Shown: positions 6,240 to 7,175 of the stretch, in pieces
Layout of the letters: the number at the start of each line of letters is the position of its first letter
Numbering within the stretch: position 1 is the stretch's first letter
Source of the DNA: Thermaceae bacterium
GTDB taxonomy: Bacteria; Deinococcota; Deinococci; Deinococcales; Marinithermaceae
Reading direction: 5' to 3'
DNA length: 7,175 nt
Assembly: GCA_015490435.1 (NCBI GenBank)
Contig: WFXV01000153.1
Span: 1 to 7,175, forward strand
Translations under genes and position numbers: made by a program
Notes under the pieces: model-generated
Database searches by the model: none
What the model was told of the DNA's origin: nothing
What the model saw: only the letters and a program-made list of their open reading frames with translations

Positions 6240-6834
6240 GGAACTCCTCCCGGGTCTTGGCGTCGGTCTTGAAGACCCCACGCATGGCGCTGGTGGTGGC
6301 GGCGGAGTGCTGCTTTTCCACCCCCCGCATCATCATGCAAAGGTGCACCCCCTCGACCACCACCGCCACCCCCTCGGGCTCGACCACCCGCTCGATCGCG
6401 TCCGCGATCTGGGTGGCGAGCCGCTCCTGGATCTGGAGCCTCCGGGCGTACATCTCCACGATGCGGGCGAACTTGGAAAGCCCGAGCACCCTCTTTTTCG
6501 GGATGTAGCCGATGTGCACCTGACCGAAGAAGGGCAGGAGGTGGTGCTCGCACATCGAGTAGAACTCGATCCCCTTCACCACCACCATCTCCGAGCCCTC
6601 GGCCTCGAAGAGGGCGTCGTTCACCACCTCCTCGAGGCTTTGCCGGTAGCCCCGGGTGAGGAAGGCCCAGGCCCGGGCGACCCGGGCGGGGGTGTCCAAG
6701 AGCCCCTCGCGGCCGGGGTCTTCGCCAATCGCCTCGAGCCAGCGCGAAACCAGGGGCTCCATCTCCGCGAAATCGAGCTCGGTCTCGAAGACGAGCCCGG
6801 TGTCCTCCAGTTCCACCGCTTTCTTCTTCGGCAT
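6223..6834 (-). CDS. folE: GTP cyclohydrolase I
   Basis: The product is 203 residues. It converts GTP to 7,8-dihydroneopterin triphosphate, the first step towards tetrahydrofolate and other pterins, in the cytoplasm. The family signature C-E-H-H-L-L-P-F-F-G is at 95-104, and C166 lies in H-L-C-M-M-M-R-G-V. C95, H98 and C166 correspond to the zinc ligands C110, H113 and C181 of E. coli FolE, with identical 71-residue spacing between the cysteines. The conserved G-L-S-K-F-A-R (118-124), Q-E-R-L (136-139) and M-R-G-V-F (184-188) segments are present, so this is a zinc-dependent type I enzyme that looks intact. An AGGAGG ribosome binding site (6841-6846, complement) lies 6 nt ahead of the ATG and overlaps the stop codon of the upstream reductase gene, so the two are co-transcribed. 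The acidic N-terminal extension of about 25 residues is typical of family variability. Confidence 0.97.
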   Translation of the reverse strand: MPKKKAVELEDTGLVFETELDFAEMEPLVSRWLEAIGEDPGREGLLDTPARVARAWAFLTRGYRQSLEEVVNDALFEAEGSEMVVVKGIEFYSMCEHHLLPFFGQVHIGYIPKKRVLGLSKFARIVEMYARRLQIQERLATQIADAIERVVEPEGVAVVVEGVHLCMMMRGVEKQHSAATTSAMRGVFKTDAKTREEFLSLIR

Positions 6835-6844
6835 CCGCGTCCTC

Positions 6845-7175
6845 CTAAAGGTTCCAGCCGCCGGCGACCTCGAGCACCTGCCCGGTCAGGTAGCCGGAGG
6901 CCTCGTCCACGAAGAAGGCCACCGCCCGCGCCACCTCCTCAAGGCGCGCCACCCGGCCCATGGGGATCTCCCTTAGGGGCTTGGTCACCGAGTTCTCGGC
7001 CACCCCTGGGGCGACCACGTTGAAGGTGATCCCCTCCTCGGCGAAGCGCCGGGCGTAGGCCTTGGCGAGCAGCACCACCCCGGTCTTGGCGATGAAGTAG
7101 GGGGCGATCGCGGGCTTGGCGGCGATCTGCCCCGCCCCGGCGTAGCCGAGGTAGACGACCCGCCCCCCACCACCC
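6845..7175 (-). CDS. Short-chain dehydrogenase/reductase, C-terminal part (partial, N-terminus outside window)
   Basis: The frame is open from the right window edge to TAG at 6845-6847 and gives about 109 C-terminal residues. The SDR fold is shown by the active-site Y-F-I-A-K (YxxxK), followed by T-G-V-V-L-L-A-K-A-Y-A-R-R-F, the N-V-V-A-P-G motif after the catalytic helix, and the classical C-terminus G-Y-L-T-G-Q-V-L-E-V-A-G-G-W. The NAD(P)-binding glycine motif is outside the window. The segment that normally carries the catalytic serine, about 13 residues before the tyrosine, reads Y-L-G-Y-A-G-A-G and has no serine. Many such proteins are annotated as FabG-like 3-oxoacyl-ACP reductases. The position 10 bp upstream of folE in one operon hints at a pterin reductase role (FolM/PTR1-like), but that is inference. 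Confidence 0.9.
   Translation of the reverse strand, partial: GGGGRVVYLGYAGAGQIAAKPAIAPYFIAKTGVVLLAKAYARRFAEEGITFNVVAPGVAENSVTKPLREIPMGRVARLEEVARAVAFFVDEASGYLTGQVLEVAGGWNL

Noticed and set aside
6307..7023. 238-codon + strand open frame opposite folE and the reductase
   Set aside because: It is rich in H, P, L and R, as expected for the reverse of folE. The folE frame carries all family motifs.
1..7175. CRISPR array, tRNA or rRNA genes
   Set aside because: No regularly spaced repeats and no recognisable tRNA or rRNA sequence were seen by eye on either strand.

Overview
This is a very GC-rich window. Its secreted proteins have compact signal peptides ending in ALA|Q or AQA|Q, it uses GTG starts next to strong GGAGG ribosome binding sites, and its genes are tightly packed. 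Together these suggest a bacterium of the Thermales (Deinococcus-Thermus; for example a Thermus, Marinithermus or Oceanithermus relative). That assignment rests on sequence style and was not searched.

Left edge (1-141): the last 46 codons of an insertion-sequence transposase of the rve/DDE integrase type, followed by about 200 bp of less GC-rich, non-coding DNA that leads into an operon.

Centre (349-6239, + strand): five consecutive genes, all encoding exported products. In order they are a secreted subunit-like protein interrupted by an in-frame TAG; a PapD-like two-domain periplasmic chaperone candidate; a second, smaller subunit-like protein; a 1069-residue outer-membrane beta-barrel protein with Ig-like N-terminal domains, two SdrD-B-like repeats and Ig-like C-terminal domains; and a small lipoprotein with a TIG/IPT-like fold. 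The last four genes are separated by 2 bp, 2 bp and a 4-bp overlap, so they are one transcription unit. A strong hairpin lies between gene 1 and gene 2. The arrangement (subunit, chaperone, subunit, barrel, lipoprotein) looks like a divergent chaperone-usher type surface-fibre system. The two subunit-like proteins share a motif near their mature N-termini, which supports this. The functional reading is inference; the gene order, signal peptides and domain patterns are visible in the sequence.

Right edge (6223-7175, - strand): folE (GTP cyclohydrolase I, complete, with its zinc ligands), preceded in the same operon by a short-chain dehydrogenase/reductase that runs off the window. These are metabolic (pterin/folate) genes and converge on the exported-protein operon with a 17-bp overlap of coding ends.

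The points most worth a second look are the clean nonsense codon in the first subunit gene, the unusual architecture of the barrel protein and its operon, and the atypical active site of the reductase beside folE.
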